Shown here piece after piece: positions 21,438-32,729 of a stretch of 64,000 nt of DNA. A model generated the notes under the pieces. It ran no database searches. It saw only the letters and a list, made by a program, of their open reading frames with translations, and was not told the DNA's origin. Location of the stretch: positions 1 through 64,000 of the forward strand of contig JAUCBJ010008582.1 in NCBI GenBank assembly GCA_032718475.1, given 5' to 3'. The position numbers were made by a program, and so were the translations under genes. The number at the start of each line of letters is the position of its first letter. Position 1 is the first letter of the stretch. The DNA comes from Nemertoderma westbladi (taxonomy: Eukaryota; Xenacoelomorpha; Nemertodermatida; Nemertodermatidae).

Positions 21438-22573
21438 TTATTTACTAAGATTTGTTGGAGACTTATAATCTCCAGACTCATTCCGAGTCTCTTCAAGAAG
21501 TACGAGACGTTGAGTCGGTCTGTCTACAGTACGACCGTCAATTGTCTGTACCGTCACAGTCCTTGTCACTCCGTCCATAGATGGGTGTGTATCTAAAATA
21601 ACACCAGTTAACCAGAAGCGTCTTTTTAAATTCACTTCTGCTAACAGTACATGATCGCCCGGTTTTAAAGCTCGAGTGTTATTATACCAAGTAGTTCTGG
21701 CAGAAATAGAGGGCAAATAATGGTTTTGCCATATTTCCCAGAATTTGTTAGCTAGTAGTTGCGTGATTTTCCACGCCTTTCTACCATAGCTATCGCCTTC
21801 CATTGGAATAGAAATAGGCATCAATGTAGTCGGTGCCTGCATTAGCAGGTGAGCTGGTGTTAAAGCAAACTGGGATTGTTTGTCATCGGGTACTAATACT
21901 ATGGGTCTAGTATTTAGTATTACCTCGATTTCAACAAACAATGTGGTCAATTGGTCGTCTGTCAAGATGTGGTGTACTGGAATGACTTTTGCCATGGCTG
22001 TTTTAATGGATCTTATCAGTCTCTCCAAGACTCCGCCTCTCCATGGACTATCTGGAGGGTTAAATCTCCAAACAATCTTGTAAGGACGTAATTCGTTGGA
22101 GATCTGATCGTGATCTAATTTCTTAAAGGCCCTTGCAATTTCATTTCGAGCACCAACAAAGTTTGTACCTTGGTCTGAGTACAAGCATTTGCGATAAATC
22201 GCCGTAATGCTAGTATAAAGGCGTTAGTGGAAAGATCCATCACACGTTCAATATGAACTGCCCTACTGGACATGCATGTGAATATCAGTCCCCAACGTTT
22301 TACTAGTATACATCCACATTTCGTATTTATGGGACCAAAGCAGTCAATTCCAGTCTCTGTGAAAGGTGGTCTGAATGCTTGTAGTCGTGCTTGTGGAAGT
22401 TCACTCATTTCTTGGGTACTTATTCTAGAATGTACCTTTTTACAAATAATACACATACGCGTCACTGAACTTAGCGCTTTACTGGGTCTAATTAATACAA
22501 ATCTTGTACGTAAATGTGAAAGACAGTGGTGTCTTCCAGCGTGTTTTAGTTGTAAATGTGCGTCCAGTATCAT
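21438..22573 (-). pseudogene. Integrase of copy B, one frameshift
   Basis: Two overlapping frames. The first (22573-22115) has the zinc-binding H6, H11, C41, C44 and catalytic D77 (TGIDCFGPI). The second (22184-21438) has the second Asp (D4, SDQGTNFVGA), the catalytic Glu (E54, RGGVLERLIRS) and the C-terminal BEL/Pao domain with WQNHYLPSISART and LKPGDHVLLAEVNLKRRFW. All DDE residues are thus present, split by a frameshift at about 22160-22185. Integrase inserts the cDNA into the host genome. It is closer to intact than the copy A version. Confidence 0.85.
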
Positions 22574-22985
22574 TGCACGTTGTAATTCGTGATGTTGTGG
22601 TATTATTATTGGGTATCTAAAGTCTGTATTAAAGTCAATGTTTTGAAGCCGAGATTTATGACAAATTAAGCCATTATAAATTTATCGGACTCCAACTCAA
22701 TATTGGTGACGACTTGATTGGTTGACCTTGACTTATAGATGTGAATTCGCGTGCGAAATATCGCAATTGGTAATGGCGAATTAATTTAATTTCACATCTG
22801 TCAATCTCAGTCAATGTAAGTCGTCGTGTAAAGTCGCGTTTGCCCTTAACGTATTGTACAAAACGTACAATCCACGCTAATTTTCGGCACGCTTTTGTCC
22901 AAGAATCTGTCAGGTTTACAATACGGTCGACATAAGTATTTATGACGTCATCAGGTAAGTCAGTGATAAGTCTGGAAGGTCTAGT

Positions 22986-23449
22986 TTAACTAGATGGGCC
23001 CACGGGATACTTTGTTGAGTCGATCCTTAATGGTGGTTTAAATTCTATGGGATCACTGGATTTCGGTAAACTTATGTTTCTGCCGATATTTATCCCAGGT
23101 CCCACCGTGGGTTGTAAGGTTGGTATGTCTCTTGAGCGCAAAGTAACACCTGTATTTACATTTGTATAGGTACTACCCACATCTGAAATACATGAGGTTT
23201 CACTGTACTTATGGTTACTCAAGAGTGTCAAATTTGGTAGTTTGTCAATAGAAGGCCGCTCCAATAGAGAAACTGCGGCTTTACTATGTATTGATGTGTT
23301 ACCAATGTCTGGTTGACCGTCTGGTAACATGTCTGGTTGATCATCTGGTAACATGTCTGGTTGACCGTCTGGTAACATGTCTGGTTGATCATCTGGTAAC
23401 ATGTCTGGTTGACCGTCTGGCGATACGTCTGGTGAAGAAAGGCTCGCAA
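22986..23449 (-). pseudogene. Pol linker remnant, copy B
   Basis: Same Asp-Gly-Gln-Pro repeat and downstream sequence as copy A 6600-7150, with Tyr at the position of the copy A TAG. About 75 bases (Lys-rich part after RIDS) are missing, and a stop follows PVGPSS. The near-palindrome lies at 23437-23456. Upstream the copy ends at the large deletion joint. Confidence 0.6.
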
Positions 23450-23513
23450 GTCTTCCGTTTTTAACTTTATAAGTTATATTTGTAATTTTACAATTTACAA
23501 TTTTACAATTCTA

Positions 23514-24083
23514 ATTTGTAATGCGCCTAGCACAATAAACTACCCGACCGCCTGAACGGTACAATCTTGATTCAGGCAAGACACGGTAACCTTCTCTTGG
23601 CCTACAGACTCCAATACAAGCAATGGACACCGTTGTACTACAAAATAAGCCACAAGCGCACCTATACATGGCAAATAAGTTAGGCGTACAGTTGTGATGT
23701 ACCCTACCAATGTACATGCCCCGTAATGGTGTGCCTGCGTCCTATCTGTGTACCTGTATCTATTCTCTCTCTCTCTTTTACTCTCCCCCGTAGGAATGTG
23801 AAGGAGTACCGCGGGTTCTGCCAGAATCAAAACAGTACAGTTCCTAAATTTAAATTTTGGCGCACAGCGTGTCACTACGTCTACCTTTGATCTCAGGTCT
23901 TACACTTAGGTAGCAAGGCATCAAACGCTGTCTAACCTTTCAGGCGATGGGCGAAGAACTATGAATCGATATTGTGGGTGGTCTCCTTTCTACATTCCAC
24001 CGATGTTCCCGTTCATTGCTGCGGCCTGCTGCTTAACCTGCCATCTGTCCCTCAGTTGGGTTCACCGTGGTGAATCATGTTAA
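23514..24083 (-). other. Leader remnant of copy B
   Basis: Nearly identical to 15344-15909 in copy A, including a CT-rich run (ctctctctctc) and the ttcaccgtggtgaa palindrome. No gene is supported. Confidence 0.6.
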
Positions 24084-24486
24084 AACAGATGTAACAATAA
24101 TTCTAACTTTATTACAAATAGCAAACAAATTACGAAGATAAAGCACAAAGATAATCTAGTGATTAAGATTGATAACTAATTGCACAAAACGCACCTTTAT
24201 ATAGTAAATTAGTGCTGCCAATAATCTAGATAAATCTAGATCATTCTATAGGTTCCATTACGTTTTTAAAGATAACCATTGGTCCAACAAACGCATAACT
24301 TGCACGACATTGGTTACTGTCAAATAACTGCAATTACATTGGTTAATCTACCTTGAGCAGATACAATTCAATCGTAGCGGTCAATTCAAATAAGTTGAAA
24401 ATTGGCACAAAAAACAATTTACACCTGCTAGGATTTGAACTCGATACCTATCAAACGATTTTCTAACGCATAACCAACTGAGCTAC

Positions 24487-26591
24487 GGCTGGGGTAAGAT
24501 AGCCTGATTGGAGGGGGGAAGAAAAAATGACAACAAAGGAGGAAAAAGGGGGGCAAGAGAAAAGGGGAAAGAAAGGGAAGGATAAAAAGGGAAAGGACGG
24601 AAAGGAAAGAAAAAGACAAGAAAGTTATCGATCTTAGCTTACAAGTATCACTATCTCAACCTCGTGTCTGTCGGTCTGTTTGTCTGACGGTATGTCGTCG
24701 GTCGGTCTGTCGGTCTAATCTTTGGTCTCGATTAAATGAGGCCGTTTCTGGCGTCGCACAATTTCGTGGTCCGCCGCTAGGTTGTGCTAAATATATTGTC
24801 ATCTAGGCTTACTAACTCACTCTCGTGCAGCGCGAAGGCCCACCCCACGCCCTCGTGTTGCGTTAAAAAAGAGAACAATGGCGAAAGGGAAAGAAAATAA
24901 AAAAGAGGGTTTGGAATTAAGAGAAAATAAAATTGGAATAATACACACATTTCTTTGCTTTTAATAATTAGTAGATAAATATTTATTGATTAAATACTGT
25001 AAATGCCGCATTACACAATTTAACGGCAGTGAAACGTTTATGTAATTAAATAACGGTATACCTTCTTTTCGTGCCATTATGGTAAATGGCACCAAAAAAA
25101 GGTATACCGTTATACACGACGTTATATTGAACTTATATTAGCTATTATAATAAATTGAGCTATTACTGTATAAAAAACGTAGGTCCTTCCTAAATTACAG
25201 AATATTATTATACTGTAATATAATAAAAACTACAGTTACATAAGGTAAAATTGAACATATGTTAAAATTGTACGTCGGTAAACACGTAATATAATAAATT
25301 ATATACGATACTTTGTGTAGTATTTTGCTGATCAGAGTGGCCTGTAACACAAGTATAAGTAACTTAGTTGTTACACGAACGAACGTTGGTAGTGGGTGTA
25401 AATTAAGCCACAAAACTGTAAAGTTATGGGATCAAACACTGAAAAGTTATGTAGCCTACAGGTAGCGTTACTTACGCAGTAACATGCGCTCTCCCTTTTG
25501 ACGTTCATAAAAATAGATATTCGATAGGTCATCTGTCATCAAATACTCCCCGTTCCCCAATCGTTCCCCAACAGCGATATGTTCCGATGTACTTGCTCAT
25601 CTGGTGCTTCATGTTCGGCGGTAAAATATCGGTGGCGACTGGGCACCGCCACTTCCCCTTTATAGCCACATTTGGCCCCAAACCAAATTATATCAATTTC
25701 GTTTCGGTTCTAAGCATTCTTGCAGTAGTTGTTTGTACAATATGTGTCTCGTCAGTTTGTTTGTATAGTTGGTGTTTCGCCAGTGTAGTTGTTTGTACAG
25801 TAGGTGTTTTGTCAGTAATTGTTTGTAAAGTTTTGGTGTTTCGTCGGTAGTTGTTTGTATAGTTGACGCAACTTGTATAAATAACTTGTATTTATGTATT
25901 TATGACACATTGATGACTCATTGCTGGGTCTGCTGTGTTAAGTCAAATGTATACAGAGTACAGCAGGGTGGCAGGCTGGAAACCAATAACCAAGCCTTGA
26001 CCTGGTGGCACCTACTACCAGTACAAGTAAACCACATAATGGAGTCTACAGTATGTGCTTGGCTTCCCAGATAGAGAGATAGACACTGGTTGGTTATGTA
26101 CAATACAAGGCCGCTGTCCACTGCGTCAAGATACAATGAAGCAAGTTCTATGCAGCTATGCTTAGATGTAGGGTCACATACTTTATGATAATATACACCA
26201 CACAACTCATTATTTACATGTTTGTTTGATTTAAACAAGAATGCAAATTAAAAATATTCAAATGGAGCATTCACATATTTTTTGTTAATTTTTTTCCGTA
26301 ATGAAATACTTAGTTACGTCTGAATTTATTATTAATTCATAGTACAATCCATTCTCGGCATCCAGAAAGTTTTCAACTACAAACAGCTTATGAATTCTAA
26401 ATTAGCCAATCACAGGCCTCGGTTACTAAGTTGGATTCAAGATGGAATTCCCTAGCTAGCTAAGTTGAACAACCAATCAAACGTGTCTCTGCCTGGGACG
26501 TACCTTAGCCCTCTGCCTAGGACGGACCTCAGCTTAGCCTAGGACGCACCTAGGACGCACCTCAGGGCCAACTGTTTTTGGGCTGAGCTAC
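24487..26591. mobile_element. 2,105-bp insert, first copy of tandem pair
   Basis: Starts ggctggggtaagatagcc and ends in ctgagctac, the same nine bases that precede the insert in the LTR. No long coding frame is convincing; its several small frames are low complexity. It contains a CT/AG-rich block at the start (24515-24620), a strong hairpin (25050-25113), a tgtttgta/gtgttt-type repeat zone (25730-25870) and a ccta(g)gacgcacct repeat near the end (26497-26565). I see no terminal inverted repeats or poly(A). A non-autonomous element with a 9-bp target duplication fits, class unknown. Confidence 0.6.
25050..25113. repeat. Hairpin in the 2.1-kb insert
   Basis: Arms 25050-25078 and 25085-25113 pair at 27 of 29 positions around a 6-base loop (left arm begins ATAACGGTATACCTT). 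The second copy lies at 27155-27218. Both arms are kept in both copies. Confidence 0.7.
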
Positions 26592-28696
26592 GGCTGGGGT
26601 AAGATAGCCTGATTGGAGGGGGGAAGAAAAAATGACAACAAAGGAGGAAAAAGGGGGGCAAGAGAAAAGGGGAAAGAAAGGGAAGGATAAAAAGGGAAAG
26701 GACGGAAAGGAAAGAAAAAGACAAGAAAGTTATCGATCTTAGCTTACAAGTATCACTATCTCAACCTCGTGTCTGTCGGTCTGTTTGTCTGACGGTATGT
26801 CGTCGGTCGGTCTGTCGGTCTAATCTTTGGTCTCGATTAAATGAGGCCGTTTCTGGCGTCGCACAATTTCGTGGTCCGCCGCTAGGTTGTGCTAAATATA
26901 TTGTCATCTAGGCTTACTAACTCACTCTCGTGCAGCGCGAAGGCCCACCCCACGCCCTCGTGTTGCGTTAAAAAAGAGAACAATGGCGAAAGGGAAAGAA
27001 AATAAAAAAGAGGGTTTGGAATTAAGAGAAAATAAAATTGGAATAATACACACATTTCTTTGCTTTTAATAATTAGTAGATAAATATTTATTGATTAAAT
27101 ACTGTAAATGCCGCATTACACAATTTAACTGCAGTGAAACGTTTATGTAATTAAATAACGGTATACCTTCTTTTCGTGCCATTATGGTAAATGGCACCAA
27201 AAAAAGGTATACCGTTATACACGACGTTATATTGAACTTATATTAGCTATTATAATAAATTGAGCTATTACTGTATAAAAAACGTAGGTCCTTCCTAAAT
27301 TACAGAATATTATTATACTGTAATATAATAAAAACTACAGTTACATAAGGTAAAATTGAACATATGTTAAAATTGTACGTCGGTAAACACGTAATATAAT
27401 AAATTATATACGATACTTTGTGTAGTATTTTGCTGATCAGAGTGGCCTGTAACACAAGTATAAGTAACTTAGTTGTTACACGAACGAACGTTGGTAGTGG
27501 GTGTAAATTAAGCCACAAAACTGTAAAGTTATGGGATCAAACACTGAAAAGTTATGTAGCCTACAGGTAGCGTTACTTACGCAGTAACATGCGCTCTCCC
27601 TTTTGACGTTCATAAAAATAGATATTCGATAGGTCATCTGTCATCAAATACTCCCCGTTCCCCAATCGTTCCCCAACAGCGATATGTTCCGATGTACTTG
27701 CTCATCTGGTGCTTCATGTTCGGCGGTAAAATATCGGTGGCGACTGGGCACCGCCACTTCCCCTTTATAGCCACATTTGGCCCCAAACCAAATTATATCA
27801 ATTTCGTTTCGGCTCTAAGCATTCTTGCAGTAGTTGTTTGTACAATATGTGTCTCGTCAGTTTGTTTGTATAGTTGGTGTTTCGCCAGTGTAGTTGTTTG
27901 TACAGTAGGTGTTTTGTCAGTAATTGTTTGTAAAGTTTTGGTGTTTCGTCGGTAGTTGTTTGTATAGTTGACGCAACTTGTATAAATAACTTGTATTTAT
28001 GTATTTATGACACATTGATGACTCATTGCTGGGTCTGCTGTGTTAAGTCAAATGTATACAGAGTACAGCAGGGTGGCAGGCTGGAAACCAATAACCAAGC
28101 CTTGACCTGGTGGCACCTACTACCAGTACAAGTAAACCACATAATGGAGTCTACAGTATGTGCTTGGCTTCCCAGATAGAGAGATAGACACTGGTTGGTT
28201 ATGTACAATACAAGGCCGCTGTCCACTGCGTCAAGATACAATGAAGCAAGTTCTATGCAGCTATGCTTAGATGTAGGGTCACATACTTTATGATAATATA
28301 CACCACACAACTCATTATTTACATGTTTGTTTGATTTAAACAAGAATGCAAATTAAAAATATTCAAATGGAGCATTCACATATTTTTTGTTAATTTTTTT
28401 CCGTAATGAAATACTTAGTTACGTCTGAATTTATTATTAATTCATAGTACAATCCATTCTCGGCATCCAGAAAGTTTTCAACTACAAACAGCTTATGAAT
28501 TCTAAATTAGCCAATCACAGGCCTCGGTTACTAAGTTGGATTCAAGATGGAATTCCCTAGCTAGCTAAGTTGAACAACCAATCAAACGTGTCTCTGCCTG
28601 GGACGTACCTTAGCCCTCTGCCTAGGACGGACCTCAGCTTAGCCTAGGACGCACCTAGGACGCACCTCAGGGCCAACTGTTTTTGGGCTGAGCTAC
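26592..28696. mobile_element. 2,105-bp insert, second copy of tandem pair
   Basis: Same length as the first copy and almost identical; I noticed only two base differences (25027 against 27132 in aacggcagtg/aactgcagtg, and ggttctaag/ggctctaag). It again ends in ctgagctac, after which the LTR resumes. The nonamer thus flanks and separates the copies, as expected from recombination between target duplications. Confidence 0.65.
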
Positions 28697-28853
28697 TGAA
28701 CCACTTGAATAATGTTGCACAAATAGCTATACCAAATGCAAATGAGAACTTAATGTAATCTTATAACATATGAACCTATCAAATAATGCAAATTAATTCC
28801 AACTAAATAAAATTTTGAAATTTCACGGCTTTTGTGAGGATATAATTCTATAG

Positions 28854-29505
28854 TAGGGCCTAGCTATATTATTATAACATGGCTCCAAACGCCACCATAA
28901 ATATAAGCTAACTGATTTATAACATAATTTATGTCACTTTTTACATTTATTTATACAGCAACAAATTTAATTTGTCCAGTTTCTATCACTTATACACCAT
29001 GTCCTGGAATATAGTGTCGATATTCATTCAGATCCCCCCCCCCCCCCCCCCCTTCCAAATTGTTTTACAAATCTTAATGAGATTGCATGAAATTTGAAAC
29101 AGAGATAATTTCACCACCCTCCTCCTTGCTGGGTGAGCCAGTTTTTATTTTCGCTTTCATTCTTTAGCTACAAGTGTCAATTTCGTAGTCAAACTACTGT
29201 AATACAAGAAAAAACTATGTTTTATTTCAAAACAAATGTTTTATTTATTTTATTCTCTCACTAATGCCTTTATCATAACATCAATTCCTTGTAGGCGCGA
29301 TTAGTTATCCTAAAAACTTTATTTAAACTGTAACTAAATTATATTTCAGTGGTCTTTTTTACAATTATTCTACAGTTAATTACAATATGATTAAAAATCC
29401 TCCTGTCTAATTTATACACTAATCTTTAGAAAAAAAAATTTAAATTAATAAGTGGTGTGATCTCTTGTTTGACTGTTAAAAACATTAATATTTACAAAAT
29501 AATAA
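28854..29505. other. AT-rich DNA with a half foldback copy
   Basis: 28988-29175 matches one arm of the foldback element at 30585-31505 (starts tacaccatgtcctggaa, then a poly-C run 29034-29052, ends ctttagctacaag). The opposite arm is absent. The remainder is AT-rich without coding signal. Confidence 0.6.
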
Positions 29506-29660
29506 GATACGAAAATACGATACGATATACGAAAAATATTTATTCGTCTTAAACGATACGAAGTCAATTTTTATGATACGATACGAAATTCGATACGAAT
29601 AAAATACTACGATACGAAATACGAAAATCCGTTTTCGTATCGTATCGTATCCTGTCCCTG
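29506..29660. mobile_element. hAT-like terminal fragment with gatac repeats
   Basis: The right end reads ...GTATCGTATCCTGTCCCTG, the mirror of CAGGGACAGGATACGATAC, which resembles the CAGGG-type ends of hAT elements. The internal sequence is made of acgatacgaa variants, comparable to the atcgaatcgaa variants of the element at 32775-34070. The left end is degraded. Confidence 0.4.
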
Positions 29661-30584
29661 CTTTACACACAAGTATGTAAATAGTTATTACGATAAAAAA
29701 CAGTGCGTTTTTTAAATATTGAAACTTATTTGGAAAAATAGCGGTAATTTCCATGAAAATTACGAAAATTCATGTAATCGGCCATGCTGATTCCAAAAAA
29801 ACAGCTTACAACTTCTGAAAATAAACCATCAAAGGAGTAGCATTTTAAGTCAAAAATGTTAATTTTGGCCCTGGCCGCTAAGGGGCGTCAAAAACGAATT
29901 TTTTTTTTTGAAAATATTACAATTCAATATAGTCCACCCAAAATGTATCTTACACTTTTTTTCTACTTAATCGCTCTTTGGTGCAGTATGCATTTCAAAT
30001 GTTGACTTCCAAGCCAGTACCCCCCCCCCCCCCCCCCCCCCTTAATTGAACGAGGGTCACGGGCTAATTATGAACAAAGGCTCTAATTTTATTTATTTGA
30101 GGGAAATTATTTGCAGTTATGCACTTAAACTTTCTAGAACAACCAAATAATGACGTGGTGACATACTGGACATACTTAGTAAAATTTATGGCGTAGGTAG
30201 GGACATACTGAGAAATAATGTCGCACTGCGATATAAAGCTGGAAAGTATGTCGCCCTGGCGATTTGGTAGTGCGAAATTAATTCCACACAAATAAATAAA
30301 ATATATTTATAACCATTCCACAATTACAATGGGTGCATTAAATTAAACTTCCAGCCAAATACACATTTGTACATAATCGCTAATATAGTAAGTTAAATTG
30401 TAACGGAAACATGTACCATTTTTTGTTAAATTCCAGTGAATTTGTTACTTTTAATATATGGAAGCAATCGGATGAATTGTCTTAACTGTTTCTGGAGACA
30501 ATTTTTTTAATTGCTAATTACAGAAAATCCTCAACAATGAAAAACATTTCCAACCAAAATCGCCAAAAACATTTACTACATATA
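29661..30584. other. Noncoding DNA with a dispersed repeat
   Basis: Contains a poly-C run (30020-30041) and, at about 30235-30297, a stretch (atgtcgccctggcgatttgg, then tagtgcgaaattaatt) that recurs in inverse orientation at 50945-51000. No gene seen. Confidence 0.5.
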
Positions 30585-31505
30585 TACACCATGTCCTGGA
30601 ATATAGTGTCGTTATTCAGATACATGCCCCCCCCCCCCCCCCCAAATTTTTCTACAAATCTTAATGAGATTGCCTGAAATTTGAAACAGAGATGGTTTCA
30701 TCCCCCTCCTCCTCCGTTGGGTGAGCCAGAATTTTTATTTTTGCTTTCATTCTTTAGCTACAAGCGTTTGAAAAAAGTGTCTCCGTCGATATTGCACCAG
30801 TTACACCACAGTTATTCTTCAAAACATTTAGTGATTCGATGGTACTAGTAGAAAGCTGGCCGTGCAAGGATTCCAAATATATAAAAATATTTGAATTTGG
30901 TTGGGAAATAACTGAGATATGGGCAATCGAATTTTGCATGTATTTGCTTCCTCTGCAGGCCATTTATTCTATTAAATAAATACACAATGTTCTAGAACAG
31001 TTTGTTTATCTCATAAGCAGCTTGGCAACAATGCAATGCCTACATGATAATACTAGTTTATAGATATTCTCACATAATCAAAATGTTCTAGAACACTGTG
31101 TATTTATTTAATAGAATAAATGGCCTGCAGTGGAAGCTAATACATGCAAAATTCGAATGCCCATATCTCAGCTATTTCCCAACCAAATTCAAATATTTTT
31201 ACATATTTGGAATCCTTGCACGGTCAGCTTTCTACTTGTACCAACGAATCACTAAATGTTTGAAGAATAACTGCGGTGTAACTGGTGCAATATCGACGGA
31301 GACACTTTTTTTAAACGCTTGTAGCTAAAGAGTGAAAGCAAAACTAAAAATTCTGGCTCACCCAGTCAGTGGTCGGGAGGTGAAACAATCTCTGTTTCAA
31401 ATTTCATGCAATCTCATTAAGATTTGTAGAAAAATTGGGGGGGGGGGGGGGTGGGGGGGGGGGCATGTACCTGAATAACGACACTATATTCCAGGACATG
31501 GTGTA
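30585..31505. mobile_element. Foldback element with arms of about 420 bp
   Basis: The left arm (30585 to about 31005) and right arm (about 31080-31505) are inverted copies, each beginning at the outer end with tacaccatgtcctgga and ending inside with tgttctagaacatt-like sequence, around a spacer of about 75 bp. Each arm has a poly-C (or, inverted, poly-G) tract at the same place (30627-30643; 31437-31463) and the conserved gtctccgtcgatattgcacc segment. Partial copies are at 28988-29175 and 42765-43136. No coding capacity; a non-autonomous foldback/MITE-like element. Confidence 0.75.
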
Positions 31506-31939
31506 GGTACAAAAGCATGCTTGCATGCATGTGTGCAAAAGCATGCATGCTTGTGTATGCAATATTCAGTGAAAAAAAAACGGCATATATCTGCCGGACT
31601 ATAAGTTTCCGTACCATTACGGTTATGTTGTTTAGTTTTAAGAAAAAATTTAAAGACTAACCGACTAAACAGAAAAGACTAACAGAGTTATCTACCGAGT
31701 TCATAATAGACACCAATACCGGTAACAGTACAGCAGCAACGGTATAATCAGATACAGAGCTATAAAAACTGAAAAAGAACTTTACAAAACGGTTATTATA
31801 TATATAGGCCTTACATATATATATAGGTCTATTATTACTGTATTACCGGTGCGGTACAGCCTGCTATTACAGTATTAGGTCTAAAATTATTAACTACAAT
31901 CTGACAATATAGTACAATATTATAAATTCGCCAAGGGAT
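31506..31939. other. Intergenic DNA, no gene seen
   Basis: AT-rich, with gcatgc-rich runs (31515-31560) and tatatata stretches near 31795-31830. Nothing coding recognised. Confidence 0.4.
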
Positions 31940-32338
31940 TCAGCTCCGCATATCCCGATAGAGTTTTAAGTTTGTATATAATTTTTCACGCAAAGTTGAA
32001 TCCTTTGTCGGAGTGATCTCTACCCGGGCACCATCCCTCCAGAGATCTTGGTTCTCGCTAAACGGTGTAGTCAGTGTCTCCTCGCTCTTATACCGGGTGT
32101 ATTCGTACATGTAGAACCGCAGGGGGATTTCGACTGCGACGGCCGCGCATACCAGCCATCCCGCGTATCGCGCTAGAACGCGAAAGGAACGCAGCCGACC
32201 GAAACTTTCCGGTTTGTTGCTACGGATTGAATGTTCCACATCCAACCGGACCGTATGGGTTGGTTCACCTGGTTTTAACCATCGCGTGAATAATGGTTTC
32301 TTGTGGTGGACCGTAGCTGAAGGCGCTGCTTTATCCAT
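31940..32338 (-). CDS. Possible small single-pass membrane protein (host)
   Basis: 132 codons, clearly more GC-rich than the surrounding DNA, from ATG at 32338 (MDKAAPSATV). The first 60 residues are basic and polar (KKPLFTRWLKPGEPTHTVRL). Then comes one probable membrane helix (YAGWLVCAAVAVEIPLRFY, about residues 79-97), then a charged tail (SEETLTTPFSENQDLW) ending LYRDMRS. The layout recalls small mitochondrial inner-membrane proteins, but I recognise no family. Composition, length and a good start support a real single-exon gene; nothing in the neighbourhood indicates a role. It could instead be one exon of a larger gene. Confidence 0.5.
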   Translation of the reverse strand: MDKAAPSATVHHKKPLFTRWLKPGEPTHTVRLDVEHSIRSNKPESFGRLRSFRVLARYAGWLVCAAVAVEIPLRFYMYEYTRYKSEETLTTPFSENQDLWRDGARVEITPTKDSTLREKLYTNLKLYRDMRS

Positions 32339-32729
32339 TTCAGCATTTAGGTCTACCTATACCTGTATACTTTTGTACAGCTACAGTACTGCAGTACAGC
32401 AGTAGTACAGTAAAATAACTGACAAATAATGCAAAATGACAGGAAATTCCTGAATTCAGAATTTCAGATTTGTTACCTAACTTCTGAACTTCAAAGTAGG
32501 GCAGTACGATGGGCTGATAGACAGGTAGATAGGCCTAACGGTAGGCCTATTAGGTAGTTCTTTTCATGTTTATTTCCTTTTGCAGCTCAGCGAGCGTAAT
32601 GCTGAAATTAGCGTGAGCCGATCTTTTCCTATTTATGGAACTTGTTTCATCTAAAATTGAAATTATAATGAGTTTGGTTAGGTGGATATGAAGACTAAGG
32701 TTTTTAGAAATGTAATAAACTGACATTCT
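32339..32729. other. Upstream region of the small gene
   Basis: Repeats of cagtactgtag/cagtacagcag type at 32380-32415. No gene seen; it could hold the promoter of the minus-strand gene at 31940-32338, but no element was recognised. Confidence 0.35.

Larger units (their letters stand above)
15910..28853 (-). mobile_element. BEL/Pao LTR retrotransposon, copy B (internally deleted)
   Basis: Second member of the tandem array, same family and orientation as copy A, sharing the LTR at 15910-16476. From right to left: LTR (24084-28853, split by an insertion), leader remnant (23514-24083), the end of pol (21438-23449), ORF3 (17105-20771), 3' noncoding DNA and LTR. Everything corresponding to 7180-15340 of copy A (gag, protease, RT, RNase H) is gone. 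At the joint (23478-23513) there is a filler of the type tgtaattttacaatt repeated, typical of repair-associated deletion. Copy B retains ORF3, which copy A has lost, so the two deletions are complementary. Confidence 0.8.
24084..28853 (-). repeat. 5' LTR of copy B, split by a tandem insertion
   Basis: LTR sequence at 24084-24486 continues at 28688-28853 after two copies of a 2.1-kb insert. The poly(A) signal (24113-24108) and TATA box (about 24203-24196) are kept. Here the B box is GTTCAAATC, an exact match to the Pol III consensus, where the other two LTRs have ATTCAAATC; the A box is TAGCTCAGTTGG and is the point of insertion. Few differences separate this LTR from 15910-16476. The right end at 28853 meets gtagggcc, unrelated to the flank at 3428. 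Confidence 0.75.

Noticed and set aside
24487-28696. Small frames (60-106 codons) in the 2.1-kb inserts
   Set aside because: Low complexity or background composition; their identity between copies only reflects the recent duplication.
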